Shown here: positions 31,597 to 39,266 of the stretch, one piece after another
Layout of the letters: every line of letters starts with the position of its first letter
Position numbering within the stretch: the first letter of the stretch is position 1
Made by a program: the position numbers and the translations under genes
Notes under the pieces: model-generated
The model's database searches: none
The model's input: the letters and a program-made list of their open reading frames with translations, nothing else
What the model was told of the DNA's origin: nothing
Source of the DNA: Oscillospiraceae bacterium
Lineage (GTDB): Bacteria; Bacillota; Clostridia; Oscillospirales; Ruminococcaceae
DNA: 39,266 nt
Reading direction: 5' to 3'
Assembly (NCBI GenBank): GCA_020024155.1
Contig: JAHHUE010000007.1
Location: 1 to 39,266 of the forward strand

Positions 31597-33555
31597 GTGA
31601 CTTTCTTTTTTACATTGTTAACTTTTATAGCTATAATTGGAATATCTATTTTTATATCAATAAAATTTGATATTTCGTCATCATTATCACCATTTATATC
31701 AGTGTGCTTTGAAGTTATGCTTTTATCAGTTTTTGGTTGCATAGGTTTAGTTAGATTAGGTGGATATATATATTATATATTGGCTTTATTTGCTATTATA
31801 TATAGTATAATAAATTATAAAGATGTTTTAAAGAAAATAATTAGTCCTGGATTTTTATTTTTTACAGGTGCAAGTTTATTTGTAATTACATTATTTAGCT
31901 TTAAACAACCTATGTTTGTTGTTTGGGATGAGTTTAGTTTTTGGGGGACATCTATAAAACTTGTTAAATTAACTGGAGAAATGTATACAACTGCACCTAT
32001 TGGTTGGGCATGGGTGGCAACCCAAAAACCAGGGCTTATAATGAATGGTTATATGTTTGAGTTTTTTGGTAAATATCAAGAATGGCGTGCTTGTGCAGGT
32101 ATGGATGTTTTGCTGTTTAGCGTTGTTTCTGCAACTGCGGGAGCATTTGAAAACAAAAACTGGCATAAATCCATTCCATTTATATCAGTTGCATTTTTAA
32201 CTCCATTTGCATTCTCTTTGTATAATACTATTTATAGTCCATCAACAGTATATATGTCGGTTATGGCTGATATACCAATGGGAATGTTATTTGCTGGTGT
32301 ACTTTGTATTTATTTTGCATTAAAGAATAAATCGTCAAGTATGTGGGCTGTTTGTCTTGCACTTATGACACTGACATTTACTAAGGATACTGCTTTTCCA
32401 CTTGCAATGATAGCGGCAGGTATTATATGTGTGGATATAATCTTTATTGAAAAACAGATAAATTTTTTCAAAATAGATGGAATAAAAGCGAAAATAATAA
32501 ATAGTATTATAGTGTTTGCCTCTCCATTAGTTGCCTTTTTTAGTTGGACAGCATATCTTGGTTCTGTGCTTAAAATTGATGCTACAAGTAATGTTGGTGG
32601 CAGCGAACAAATGGGTATGATAGAAATGCTGATAACTGGTTTAAAGCAGTTGTTGGGACTTATGCAACCTAGCGAGAAGTTTGTTCAAGTGATGGGAAAA
32701 ATGTACTCATCTTACTTTGATATAAATCTTACTGTATTGGGCAGCGGATTTAAAATTACAATAATTGTTATTGCTATACTTTTTATATCTTTTATAATAT
32801 CAAAAGATATAAGACATAAAATAAGATGTGCTGTTTTTGCAGTTTTATCATCAGTAGGATTCTTGGCAAATTATATATTTATAGGGTTTTGCTTTGTTTT
32901 TGTATTTAAAGAAACAGAATCAGCAAACCTTATGAGTTATGAAAGATATGTTTATCCATATTATATAGGTTGGTTTTTGGCTGCATTAGTTTTGCTTTCA
33001 ATATCAATTGTTTCAGAAAAAAGAAGACTATATGGTGTTGGAAGATTACCAATATATGTAATATTACTGATTATAGTTTTAAGGCTTAATAATATAGTTT
33101 ACCCAGGATTTTCATTTATAGATTTTCAAGAAGGATTTTTAGATGGAAGAAAAATCCAAGAACAAAAATCACAGGCTATTGCAGAATATGTTGGTAATAC
33201 AGATGAAAAAATATTTTTTATAGGTCAAGGTGATGACGGTAACCGATGGTTTAAATATTCCAGTCAGTTATTGCCTTTACAACTTGAATATAGCTTTGGT
33301 GGTGGTACTTTGTGTCTTCCAAGTGCAGAAATTCAAGATGATTCTCCATATTATATAAAAATAACACCAGATGAGCTTTTGGATTATCTTGAAGAAAATA
33401 ATTGTGGATATGTATTTGTTGAGCTTAGTGATAATTTTTTAAGTGACGGATTTGGACATTTATTTAGTGATAATTTGGAAAACTGTAAGGACGGTCAAAG
33501 TTGTTTGTATAAAATTGTTGATGATAAATTTGAATTTGTGGGAGAGGTGGAATAA
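31597..33555 (+). CDS. Putative GT-C-type polytopic membrane glycosyltransferase
   Basis: A 652-aa protein with about eleven to thirteen membrane helices and a soluble C-terminal domain (from about residue 510). The first large loop holds VVWDEFSFWGTSIK, an acidic D-E pair placed as in GT-C enzymes that use polyprenyl-phosphate sugars. FTKDTAFPLA follows a later helix. The C-terminal part (FFIGQGDDGNRW, KYSSQLLPLQLEY, NNCGYVFVEL) looks like the extracytoplasmic domains of GT39-like proteins. The start is GTG with AAGGAG 8 nt upstream. Its stop overlaps the next gene's ATG, so the two are translated together. Sugar, acceptor and exact family are unknown; O-antigen-polymerase-like function is an alternative. 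Confidence 0.7.
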   Translation: MTFFFTLLTFIAIIGISIFISIKFDISSSLSPFISVCFEVMLLSVFGCIGLVRLGGYIYYILALFAIIYSIINYKDVLKKIISPGFLFFTGASLFVITLFSFKQPMFVVWDEFSFWGTSIKLVKLTGEMYTTAPIGWAWVATQKPGLIMNGYMFEFFGKYQEWRACAGMDVLLFSVVSATAGAFENKNWHKSIPFISVAFLTPFAFSLYNTIYSPSTVYMSVMADIPMGMLFAGVLCIYFALKNKSSSMWAVCLALMTLTFTKDTAFPLAMIAAGIICVDIIFIEKQINFFKIDGIKAKIINSIIVFASPLVAFFSWTAYLGSVLKIDATSNVGGSEQMGMIEMLITGLKQLLGLMQPSEKFVQVMGKMYSSYFDINLTVLGSGFKITIIVIAILFISFIISKDIRHKIRCAVFAVLSSVGFLANYIFIGFCFVFVFKETESANLMSYERYVYPYYIGWFLAALVLLSISIVSEKRRLYGVGRLPIYVILLIIVLRLNNIVYPGFSFIDFQEGFLDGRKIQEQKSQAIAEYVGNTDEKIFFIGQGDDGNRWFKYSSQLLPLQLEYSFGGGTLCLPSAEIQDDSPYYIKITPDELLDYLEENNCGYVFVELSDNFLSDGFGHLFSDNLENCKDGQSCLYKIVDDKFEFVGEVE

Positions 33556-34160
33556 TGAGAAAATATTTATTGCCTCTTATATATGTTGTATTTGCTGTAT
33601 TTTATTTGATTAGTGGAGTATTTAACTTTGCTTATGATAGAATAAAAATGCCTGAGGAACAAAAAATTGAAGTTTCTCAGTTATATGCAGAGAATATGAA
33701 ACAGATTGATGATAATACTTTTGTTGCAACCACAAATGACCCACAGTTTATATTTATAAGTAATGTAGAAATTCATACTTTAAAATATACTCTTAAACAA
33801 GGCGGTACAGGCTCAAAAGCACTGTACTATAAAAATGCAAAAGATATAGACTGGTCTCCAAATAAAATTTTGTTGCCAAAAGCTAAGGAAATAAAAAATG
33901 TAAAATATATTATTCCAGAAAACAATGTAACAAGTGTAAGACTTGATATTTCTGGAACATTTACTGAAATTATTGAGATTGAAGAAATAGTTATCAACTA
34001 TCGTCCTAAATTTGTTGAATACTTTTATATATCATCAATGGATTTTGCAAAATTTATTGTAATACCAATTGTAATTTCATCAATATTATTATATTTTTTC
34101 GATTTATATGAGCACTATTTTAAAAAATTAAAAAACTATAAATATAAAACGACAGAATAA
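33555..34160 (+). CDS. Uncharacterised two-helix membrane protein coupled to the GT-C-like gene
   Basis: A 201-aa protein with an N-terminal helix (about 6-24), an extracytoplasmic domain of about 140 residues rich in beta-strand pattern (FVATTNDPQFIFISNVEI, YIIPENNVTSVRLDISGTF), and a second helix (about 168-186) before a Lys-rich cytoplasmic tail. The ATG overlaps the upstream stop (TAATG) with GGAGAGG ahead. Coupling suggests a partner of the GT-C-like protein, perhaps recognising lipid-linked sugar. I do not recognise a family. Confidence 0.7.
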   Translation: MRKYLLPLIYVVFAVFYLISGVFNFAYDRIKMPEEQKIEVSQLYAENMKQIDDNTFVATTNDPQFIFISNVEIHTLKYTLKQGGTGSKALYYKNAKDIDWSPNKILLPKAKEIKNVKYIIPENNVTSVRLDISGTFTEIIEIEEIVINYRPKFVEYFYISSMDFAKFIVIPIVISSILLYFFDLYEHYFKKLKNYKYKTTE

Positions 34161-34180
34161 CTACTGTCGTTTTTATTTTT
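34146..34180 (+). terminator. Terminator overlapping the end of the two-helix membrane protein gene
   Basis: Arms AAAACGACAG (34146-34155) and CTGTCGTTTT (34164-34173) with a T-rich tail. The left arm lies inside the coding sequence and the stop codon is in the loop. Confidence 0.9.
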
Positions 34181-34229
34181 AATAAATTGTGATTATTATG
34201 TAAAATTAGATTTTTTATTGCTGTTATAT

Positions 34230-34258
34230 TTGACATAAACAGTTATATATATTAAAAT
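34230..34258 (+). promoter_or_regulatory. Promoter for secA
   Basis: -35 TTGACA (34230-34235), 17-bp spacer, -10 TAAAAT (34253-34258), a near-consensus sigma-A promoter. The leader of about 85 nt has two mutually exclusive small stems: CGCC/GGCG (34307-34310/34319-34322) and ACGG/CCGT (34313-34316/34329-34332). Confidence 0.75.
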
Positions 34259-34349
34259 ATAACATTGGATAAATATATAATTAACACTCTCTAATGAGCT
34301 AAAATACGCCATACGGAAGGCGAATAATCCGTTATAATAAAGGAGATAT

Positions 34350-37103
34350 ATGGCTTTTATAGAAAAACTTTTTGGTAGCTATCAGTCTAAAGAGCTTAAA
34401 AAAATTGAACCTATAAAAAATAAGGTTCTTGCTTTGGAAGATAAATATAAAAATATGTCTGATGCAGAACTTAAAAATCAAACAAATGTTCTTAAAGAAA
34501 GATTGGCAAATGGTGAAACACTTGATGATATTCTTACAGATGCTTTTGCTGTTTGTCGTGAAGCGTCAACTCGTGTACTTGGTATGACTCATTATCCAGT
34601 ACAGATTATAGGTGGTATAGCATTACATCGCTCTAATATTGCTGAAATGAAAACAGGTGAAGGTAAAACTTTGGTTGCAACTTTGCCTGTTTACCTTAAT
34701 GCACTTTCCGGAAAAGGTGTACACGTTATCACAGTAAATGATTATCTTGCTCGTCGTGATAGTCAGTGGATGGGTAAATTGTATAACTTCCTTGGTTTGT
34801 GTGTTGGTCTTGCAGTTCATAATATGACAACAGACGAAAAACGCGCAGCTTACAATTGTGATATAACATATGGTACAAACAACGAATTTGGTTTTGACTA
34901 TCTTCGTGATAACATGGTTATCTACAAAGAAAATATGGTTCAGCGTGGTTTCAACTTTGCTATTGTCGATGAAGTTGACTCTATCCTCATAGATGAGGCA
35001 AGAACACCTCTTATCATTTCTGGTCAAGGCGATAAATCAACAGATATGTACAAAGTGGCAAGCAACTTTGCAAAATCACTTTCATATTTTACAGTAGCAG
35101 AACACGATTCCAAAGAGGATATGGATGCTATTAAAGAAGATGTTATAATTGATGAAAAAGCAAAATCTGCAACACTTACTCAAAGTGGTATCAAAAAAGC
35201 AGAAAGTTACTTTAATGTTGAAAACTATTCTGACCCAGATAATATGACCCTTCAACATTATATCAACCAAGCTATTAAAGCTCAGGGTATAATGAAAAAA
35301 GATGTTGACTATATCGTAAGAGATGGTCAAGTTATTATTGTTGACGAATTTACAGGTCGTCTTATGGAAGGCCGTCGTTATAGTGATGGACTTCATCAAG
35401 CAATTGAATCTAAAGAAGGCGTTAAAGTTGAAAGAGAAAGTAAAACTCTTGCAACAATAACATTCCAAAACTATTTTAGAATGTATAAAAAACTTGCAGG
35501 TATGACTGGTACAGCTCTCAGTGAAGCTGATGAATTTTTGCAGATTTACGGTCTTAGTGTATTGGAAATTCCTACAAACAAACCAATTGCAAGAAAAGAT
35601 ATGAACGATGTAGTTTACAAAACAGAGCAAGGTAAATTTAATGCTGTTGTAGATGAAGTTGTTGAAGCTCATAAAAAAGGACAGCCTGTTTTGGTTGGTA
35701 CAATCTCTATTGAAAAATCTGAACAGCTCAGCCGTTTGCTTAAAAATAAAGGCATAAAACACGAAGTTCTTAATGCTAAATATCACGAAAAAGAAGCAGA
35801 AATTGTTGCACAGGCAGGTAAAAAAGGTGCGGTTACAATTGCAACAAATATGGCTGGTCGTGGTACTGATATTATTCTTGGTGGTAATGCTGAGTTTATG
35901 GCTAGAAACGATATGCGTAAACAAGGTTTCACAGATGAAATGATTGAAAACGCAAACAGTTTCTTTGATACAGAAGATGAAGAAATCATCAATGCAAGGA
36001 AAGTTTTTGCTGACCTTGTAAAAAAATACAAAGAACAACTTGCTCCAGAAGCAGAAGAAGTTAGAAAAGCAGGTGGTTTGCTTATTATTGGTACAGAGCG
36101 TCATGAATCACGCCGTATAGATAATCAGCTTCGTGGTCGTGCAGGTCGTCAAGGTGACCCTGGTGCAACACACTTCTATGTAAGTTTGGAAGATGACCTT
36201 ATGCGTTTGTTTGGTGGAGATAGAACAAGTGCTATAATGGAAAAACTTGGTTATGATGAAACAATGCCAATTGAAAATAAAATAATCACAAACTCTATCG
36301 AAAGTGCTCAGAAGAAGATAGAAGGCAGAAACTTTGATATTCGTAAAAATGTTCTTAACTATGACGATGTTATGAATAAACAGCGTGAAATCATTTACAA
36401 CCAGCGTCAAAGCGTTCTTTCAGGTGAAGACATTTCTGCAAGTCTTAAAGATATGGTTAGTGGTTCAATTGAAAGTAATGTTCAAGCATTCTGCTCTGGT
36501 AATGACCCAGAACACTGGAACCTTACCTCTCTTAGAGACACATATCTTGGTTGGTTGCTTACAGACGATGAACTTCATTATAGTGAAGAACAGTTAAAAA
36601 CAATTAAGAGTGAAGATGTAACTAAATACATTACAGATAAAGCATTTGACTTGCTCAAAAGAAAAGAAGAAGTGCTTGGCAGTGATGTAATGAGAGAACT
36701 TGAAAGAGTTGTACTTTTGCGTACTGTTGACAGTAAATGGATGGAACATATTGACGCAATGGATGAACTTAAAAGAGGTATTGGTCTTAGAGGTTATGGT
36801 CAGCACGACCCTGTTTCTGAATACCGTTTTGAAGGTTTCAATATGTTTGATGAAATGGTTGAAAATATTCGTCAAGAAACAACAAAATTGCTTATAACTG
36901 CAAACCTTGCAAGCAGACCTTTGCAAAGAGAAAGAGTTGTTAAAATAACAGGAACTTCTGGTGGTGGAGATAGCGAAGAAAAGAAACAACCAGTAAGAAG
37001 AGCAGCGGCAAAAGTTGGAAGAAATGACCCTTGTCCTTGTGGCAGTGGTAAAAAATATAAGAAATGTTGTGGCAGAACACATCACGATTCTGACGAAGAT
37101 TGA
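34350..37103 (+). CDS. secA: Preprotein translocase ATPase SecA
   Basis: SecA drives secretory proteins through SecYEG using ATP. The 917-aa protein is full length, with the N-terminal DEAD motor (Walker A MKTGEGKT at 100-107, Walker B region IVDEVDSILIDEARTPLIIS), preprotein cross-linking domain, second motor half (MAGRGTDIILGGN, QLRGRAGRQGDPG), scaffold helix and a C-terminal zinc motif (CPCGSGKKYKKCCG) that binds SecB-like factors and phospholipid or the ribosome in other species. GGAG lies 5-6 nt before the ATG. It is monocistronic between its own promoter and terminator; the prfB gene that often follows secA is not here. Confidence 0.98.
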   Translation: MAFIEKLFGSYQSKELKKIEPIKNKVLALEDKYKNMSDAELKNQTNVLKERLANGETLDDILTDAFAVCREASTRVLGMTHYPVQIIGGIALHRSNIAEMKTGEGKTLVATLPVYLNALSGKGVHVITVNDYLARRDSQWMGKLYNFLGLCVGLAVHNMTTDEKRAAYNCDITYGTNNEFGFDYLRDNMVIYKENMVQRGFNFAIVDEVDSILIDEARTPLIISGQGDKSTDMYKVASNFAKSLSYFTVAEHDSKEDMDAIKEDVIIDEKAKSATLTQSGIKKAESYFNVENYSDPDNMTLQHYINQAIKAQGIMKKDVDYIVRDGQVIIVDEFTGRLMEGRRYSDGLHQAIESKEGVKVERESKTLATITFQNYFRMYKKLAGMTGTALSEADEFLQIYGLSVLEIPTNKPIARKDMNDVVYKTEQGKFNAVVDEVVEAHKKGQPVLVGTISIEKSEQLSRLLKNKGIKHEVLNAKYHEKEAEIVAQAGKKGAVTIATNMAGRGTDIILGGNAEFMARNDMRKQGFTDEMIENANSFFDTEDEEIINARKVFADLVKKYKEQLAPEAEEVRKAGGLLIIGTERHESRRIDNQLRGRAGRQGDPGATHFYVSLEDDLMRLFGGDRTSAIMEKLGYDETMPIENKIITNSIESAQKKIEGRNFDIRKNVLNYDDVMNKQREIIYNQRQSVLSGEDISASLKDMVSGSIESNVQAFCSGNDPEHWNLTSLRDTYLGWLLTDDELHYSEEQLKTIKSEDVTKYITDKAFDLLKRKEEVLGSDVMRELERVVLLRTVDSKWMEHIDAMDELKRGIGLRGYGQHDPVSEYRFEGFNMFDEMVENIRQETTKLLITANLASRPLQRERVVKITGTSGGGDSEEKKQPVRRAAAKVGRNDPCPCGSGKKYKKCCGRTHHDSDED

Positions 37104-37115
37104 TATTAAAAATAA

Positions 37116-37152
37116 AATCACCTCACAAAAATACTGTGGGGTGATTATTTTA
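37116..37152 (+). terminator. Terminator after secA
   Basis: Eleven-bp arms AATCACCTCAC (37116-37126) and GTGGGGTGATT (37136-37146), one G-U pair, followed by a T-rich tract. Confidence 0.9.
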
Positions 37153-37592
37153 TTTATTAGGAATAAATTTGTTAGATACTTTTGATATAATTTTTATTTA
37201 AAATAATTTTCAAATATTTATTATAATATATCTATGATTTATAATTGCAATATTTTACAAGTGTATAGATTTTATAGCTAGTATATTGATAATAATATAT
37301 TTTTATCAATATATAATATAGATTTATTTGAACTAATATGAAGATTGTTTGTGATAAAAAATACGAATATACAATTTTGAATAATATAATATATATTATA
37401 TTAACACAAGCTAAATTTTTGCTTGGACTATTTTATAAAATTAACTTTTTAAAATTATTATGTGGTGTATAAATACTTTTATTATCATATATATAAGTTA
37501 GTGTTATATTTTTACTTATTTAAAACTACATTTTTATTTGACATAAGATATCTGTAAAATATGATTTAAGTATATTAGAATATTTAATAATA
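37153..37592. other. AT-rich intergenic stretch without a recognisable gene
   Basis: About 440 bp of extremely AT-rich DNA between converging terminators. All frames are broken by frequent stops, and no tRNA-like, rRNA-like or repeat structure was noticed apart from one small hairpin (CAAGC/GCTTG near 37407-37424). Confidence 0.6.
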
Positions 37593-37622
37593 AAAAGATA
37601 CTCGAAAAAAGAGTATCTTTTA
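37593..37622 (-). terminator. Terminator of the threonine-aldolase-like gene
   Basis: Perfect 11-bp arms AAAAGATACTC (37593-37603) and GAGTATCTTTT (37611-37621) with A/T flanks on both sides, so it can work in both directions. On the minus strand it lies about 15 nt after the stop. Confidence 0.88.
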
Positions 37623-37635
37623 TTTTTATATTTAA

Positions 37636-38670
37636 TTATAATTTTTTAATATCTTCACAAAGGGAATCAACATTTTCTTGACTTGTTGCCCAACTTGTAC
37701 AGAAGCGAACTGCTGTGTGATTTGCGTCAACATCTTCCCAATATGAGAAAGAATATTTTTCTCCAAGTTTATTCATTACATCATTTGGAAGTATAGGGAA
37801 CTGCTGATTTGTTGTTGATTCGTAAAGGAAGTTGTATCCTTTTTGCTTAAAAGTATCTTTGATTTGCATTGCTTTATCAATTGCATTTTGAGATATTTTG
37901 TAGTACAAACCATCTTCAAACAAACTTTCAAATTGTATGCCTAAAAGTCTGCCTTTTGCAAGCATAGCACCTCTTTGTTTAATGTGGTATCTAAAATCTG
38001 TTTTAAAAGCATCATTTGTTATTACAAGAGCTTCTCCAAACAAAGCACCAACCTTTGTGCCACCAATATAAAAAGCATCACAATACTGTGCAAGGTCCTT
38101 TATATCAATTGTACTGTCTGGCGCTGCCATACCATATCCAAGACGAGCACCGTCCAAGAAAAGAGGAATATTACGCTCTTTGCATGTTTTGCTTATTTCA
38201 ATAAGTTCAGCTTTTGTGTATGTAGTACCATTTTCTGTTGGATGACTAATATACACAGCACCAGGTTGTGTAAGATGCTCTCTATTGCCTTGTGCATAGT
38301 GATAATCATAAACTTGTGCTATTTGCTCCGGTTTTATTTTTCCGTCTTTGCTTGGAACAGTTATAACTTTATGACCTGTTGCCTCAATAGAGCCAGTTTC
38401 GTGGCCGGCAATATGTCCACTGTCTGCACTGATTATGCCCTGATATGGCTTTAACATTGCTGCAATCATAATAGTGTTTACTTGTGTTCCACCAACAATA
38501 AAATGAATATCAACATCATCTCTGTTACATTCTTTTTTTACAAGCTCTCTTGCTCTTTCACAATGAGGGTCAAGACCATATCCTGCTGTTTGCTCCATAT
38601 TTGTTTTCAGCATTTTTTCAAGTATGGCAGGGTGTGCGCCTTCACCGTAGTCACATTCAAACCTTATCAT
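37636..38670 (-). CDS. Threonine aldolase / beta-eliminating lyase family PLP enzyme
   Basis: A 344-aa fold-type I PLP enzyme. Landmarks are the YGEGAHPAIL start with YGLDPHCERA (phosphate and substrate end), GGTQ at 60-63, SHPTENGTTY, LDGARLGYG with Asp173 for the pyridine nitrogen, and YIGGTKVG with Lys206 as the Schiff-base lysine. The closest described function is low-specificity L-threonine aldolase (threonine or allo-threonine to glycine and acetaldehyde), though tryptophanase-like and phenylserine aldolase relatives look similar. TAGGAG precedes the ATG. It stands alone on the minus strand with its own terminator. Confidence 0.9.
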   Translation of the reverse strand: MIRFECDYGEGAHPAILEKMLKTNMEQTAGYGLDPHCERARELVKKECNRDDVDIHFIVGGTQVNTIMIAAMLKPYQGIISADSGHIAGHETGSIEATGHKVITVPSKDGKIKPEQIAQVYDYHYAQGNREHLTQPGAVYISHPTENGTTYTKAELIEISKTCKERNIPLFLDGARLGYGMAAPDSTIDIKDLAQYCDAFYIGGTKVGALFGEALVITNDAFKTDFRYHIKQRGAMLAKGRLLGIQFESLFEDGLYYKISQNAIDKAMQIKDTFKQKGYNFLYESTTNQQFPILPNDVMNKLGEKYSFSYWEDVDANHTAVRFCTSWATSQENVDSLCEDIKKL

Positions 38671-39266
38671 AATTAACTCCTAAAAATTTGTAGATTTATT
38701 TTTTAATATTATATCATATAAAATATTTTATAGCCATTATAAAAATATATAAAATATAAAAATTTTTTATGTAAAATAAGTCTAGTTTAATTTTAATAAC
38801 AAGTTACTCATATCGGATTTTATATTGTCATGAAATATACTTAATGATTATATACAAGATATAACTTCAAAACTGAAAACTACATAAGAAATTCCGTCGC
38901 CATTTCCACTATGAGTACCGTAATTTGAAATTTATGTACCATTTGATATATCAATACCTAAACTATTTGATATTTTATTTTGTATGCTTTTTCTCAACAA
39001 GAAGTCAAAACTAAAATGAGTAACATAAGAAAACTAATTACTAATAATTTTTGTTTCATAATAAATTTCCTTTCTAAATTAGTAATATTATTTGAGTTTT
39101 TAATAAATAAAATAACTTTAATCAAAATGAATGTATTATATCATTCTTTAACTTATTTTATATGTAATACATATTAAAATTTTTATGAATTCATATTATA
39201 AAAATAATATGGTGTTTAATATAAAGCTATTTGGTGGTACAATATAAATTACTAAATATATTATGG
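38671..39266. other. Right-edge region with one pseudogene and no intact gene
   Basis: About 600 bp of AT-rich sequence. The threonine-aldolase-like gene's upstream region (AT-rich, with a possible minus-strand TATAAT near 38715) lies on the left. The lipoprotein pseudogene occupies 38782-39059. Beyond 39060 nothing was recognised; a weak TTTAAT-17-TACAAT pair near the edge could be a promoter reading out of the window. Confidence 0.55.
38782..39059 (-). pseudogene. Decayed small lipoprotein gene
   Basis: On the minus strand an ATG at 39059, behind AAAGGA, starts a perfect lipoprotein signal: MKQKLLVISFLMLLILVLTS then Cys21. A TGA follows at once (38996-38994). In another frame the reading resumes as KSIQNKISNSLGIDISNGT, a TAA at 38934-38932 where Glu might be expected, then ISNYGTHSGNGDGISYVVFS. 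That frame continues past another TAA (38850-38848) to a TAG at 38784-38782. The total of about 92 codons suits a small lipoprotein, and the G/D/S-rich THSGNGDG core recalls short Clostridia lipoproteins with a DTHGG-like motif. At least one frameshift and two nonsense codons make it non-functional. Confidence 0.7.

Noticed and set aside
35082..36104. 340-codon minus-strand open frame inside secA
   Set aside because: Its composition (Phe, Cys, Asn, Thr and Ser runs) is that of a frame opposite AT-rich coding DNA; secA is certain on the other strand.
38980..39177. Plus-strand frame of 65 codons at the right edge
   Set aside because: It overlaps the minus-strand lipoprotein pseudogene and lacks a ribosome-binding site; its hydrophobic stretch comes from AT-rich codons.
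1..39266. CRISPR array, tRNA, rRNA, insertion sequence or prophage content
   Set aside because: Looked for by eye on both strands; no regularly spaced repeats, cloverleaf-like sequence, transposase or phage structural gene was recognised. Exhaustive exclusion would need a computed search.

Overview
The window looks like chromosome from a low-GC, Gram-positive anaerobe of the class Clostridia, most likely near the Oscillospiraceae/Ruminococcaceae. Three things point there: visibly AT-rich DNA with strong GGAGG ribosome-binding sites, an rnfCDGEAB cluster, and a complete S10-spc-alpha ribosomal operon with a KOW-domain gene between map and infA. The exact taxon is inference. No tRNA, rRNA, CRISPR array, insertion sequence or phage gene was recognised.

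Layout. Bases 1-5160 hold small accessory genes. These are a decayed tandem repeat at the left edge, an unrecognised minus-strand gene, a MerR regulator diverging from a short YitT-type membrane protein through a MerR-type promoter, a TTG-started acyltransferase, and a three-gene minus-strand operon (unknown 190-aa protein, a 44-aa membrane peptide, RidA). Bases 5212-10567 are the Rnf operon, a membrane ferredoxin:NAD+ oxidoreductase coupled to ion pumping, closed by a terminator. Its RnfG carries two FMN-attachment motifs instead of one and its RnfE ends in a four-cysteine tail. Next come a Nif3-like protein and RqcH, a ribosome quality-control factor.

Bases 13468-29291 form one long ribosomal transcription unit: a promoter, a structured leader of about 300 nt, then rpsJ-rplCDWB-rpsS-rplV-rpsC-rplP-rpmC-rpsQ-rplNXE-rpsN-rpsH-rplFR-rpsE-rpmD-rplO-secY-adk-map-KOW-infA-rpmJ-rpsMKD-rpoA-rplQ, ending at a strong terminator. 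It supplies ribosomal proteins, the translocon channel, adenylate kinase, methionine aminopeptidase, IF-1 and the RNA polymerase alpha subunit. L30 has an unusual Lys/Ala/Thr-rich repeat extension that doubles its length. Two intergenic gaps inside the unit, rpsJ-rplC and rplW-rplB, hold hairpins that may be regulatory.

Bases 29451-34160 encode envelope proteins: a membrane-anchored SGNH hydrolase with Ig-like domains and a hexapeptide-repeat tail, then a coupled pair made of a GT-C-like polytopic membrane protein and a 201-aa two-helix membrane protein. secA follows with its own promoter and terminator. The right end holds an AT-rich gap, a minus-strand threonine-aldolase-like gene, and the remains of a small lipoprotein gene broken by a frameshift and internal stops.

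Most of the window is conserved housekeeping sequence. The points most worth a second look are the MerR/YitT switch, the double-FMN RnfG, the extended L30, the S10 leader, the GT-C/partner pair and the lipoprotein pseudogene. No clear new defence or mobile system was found.
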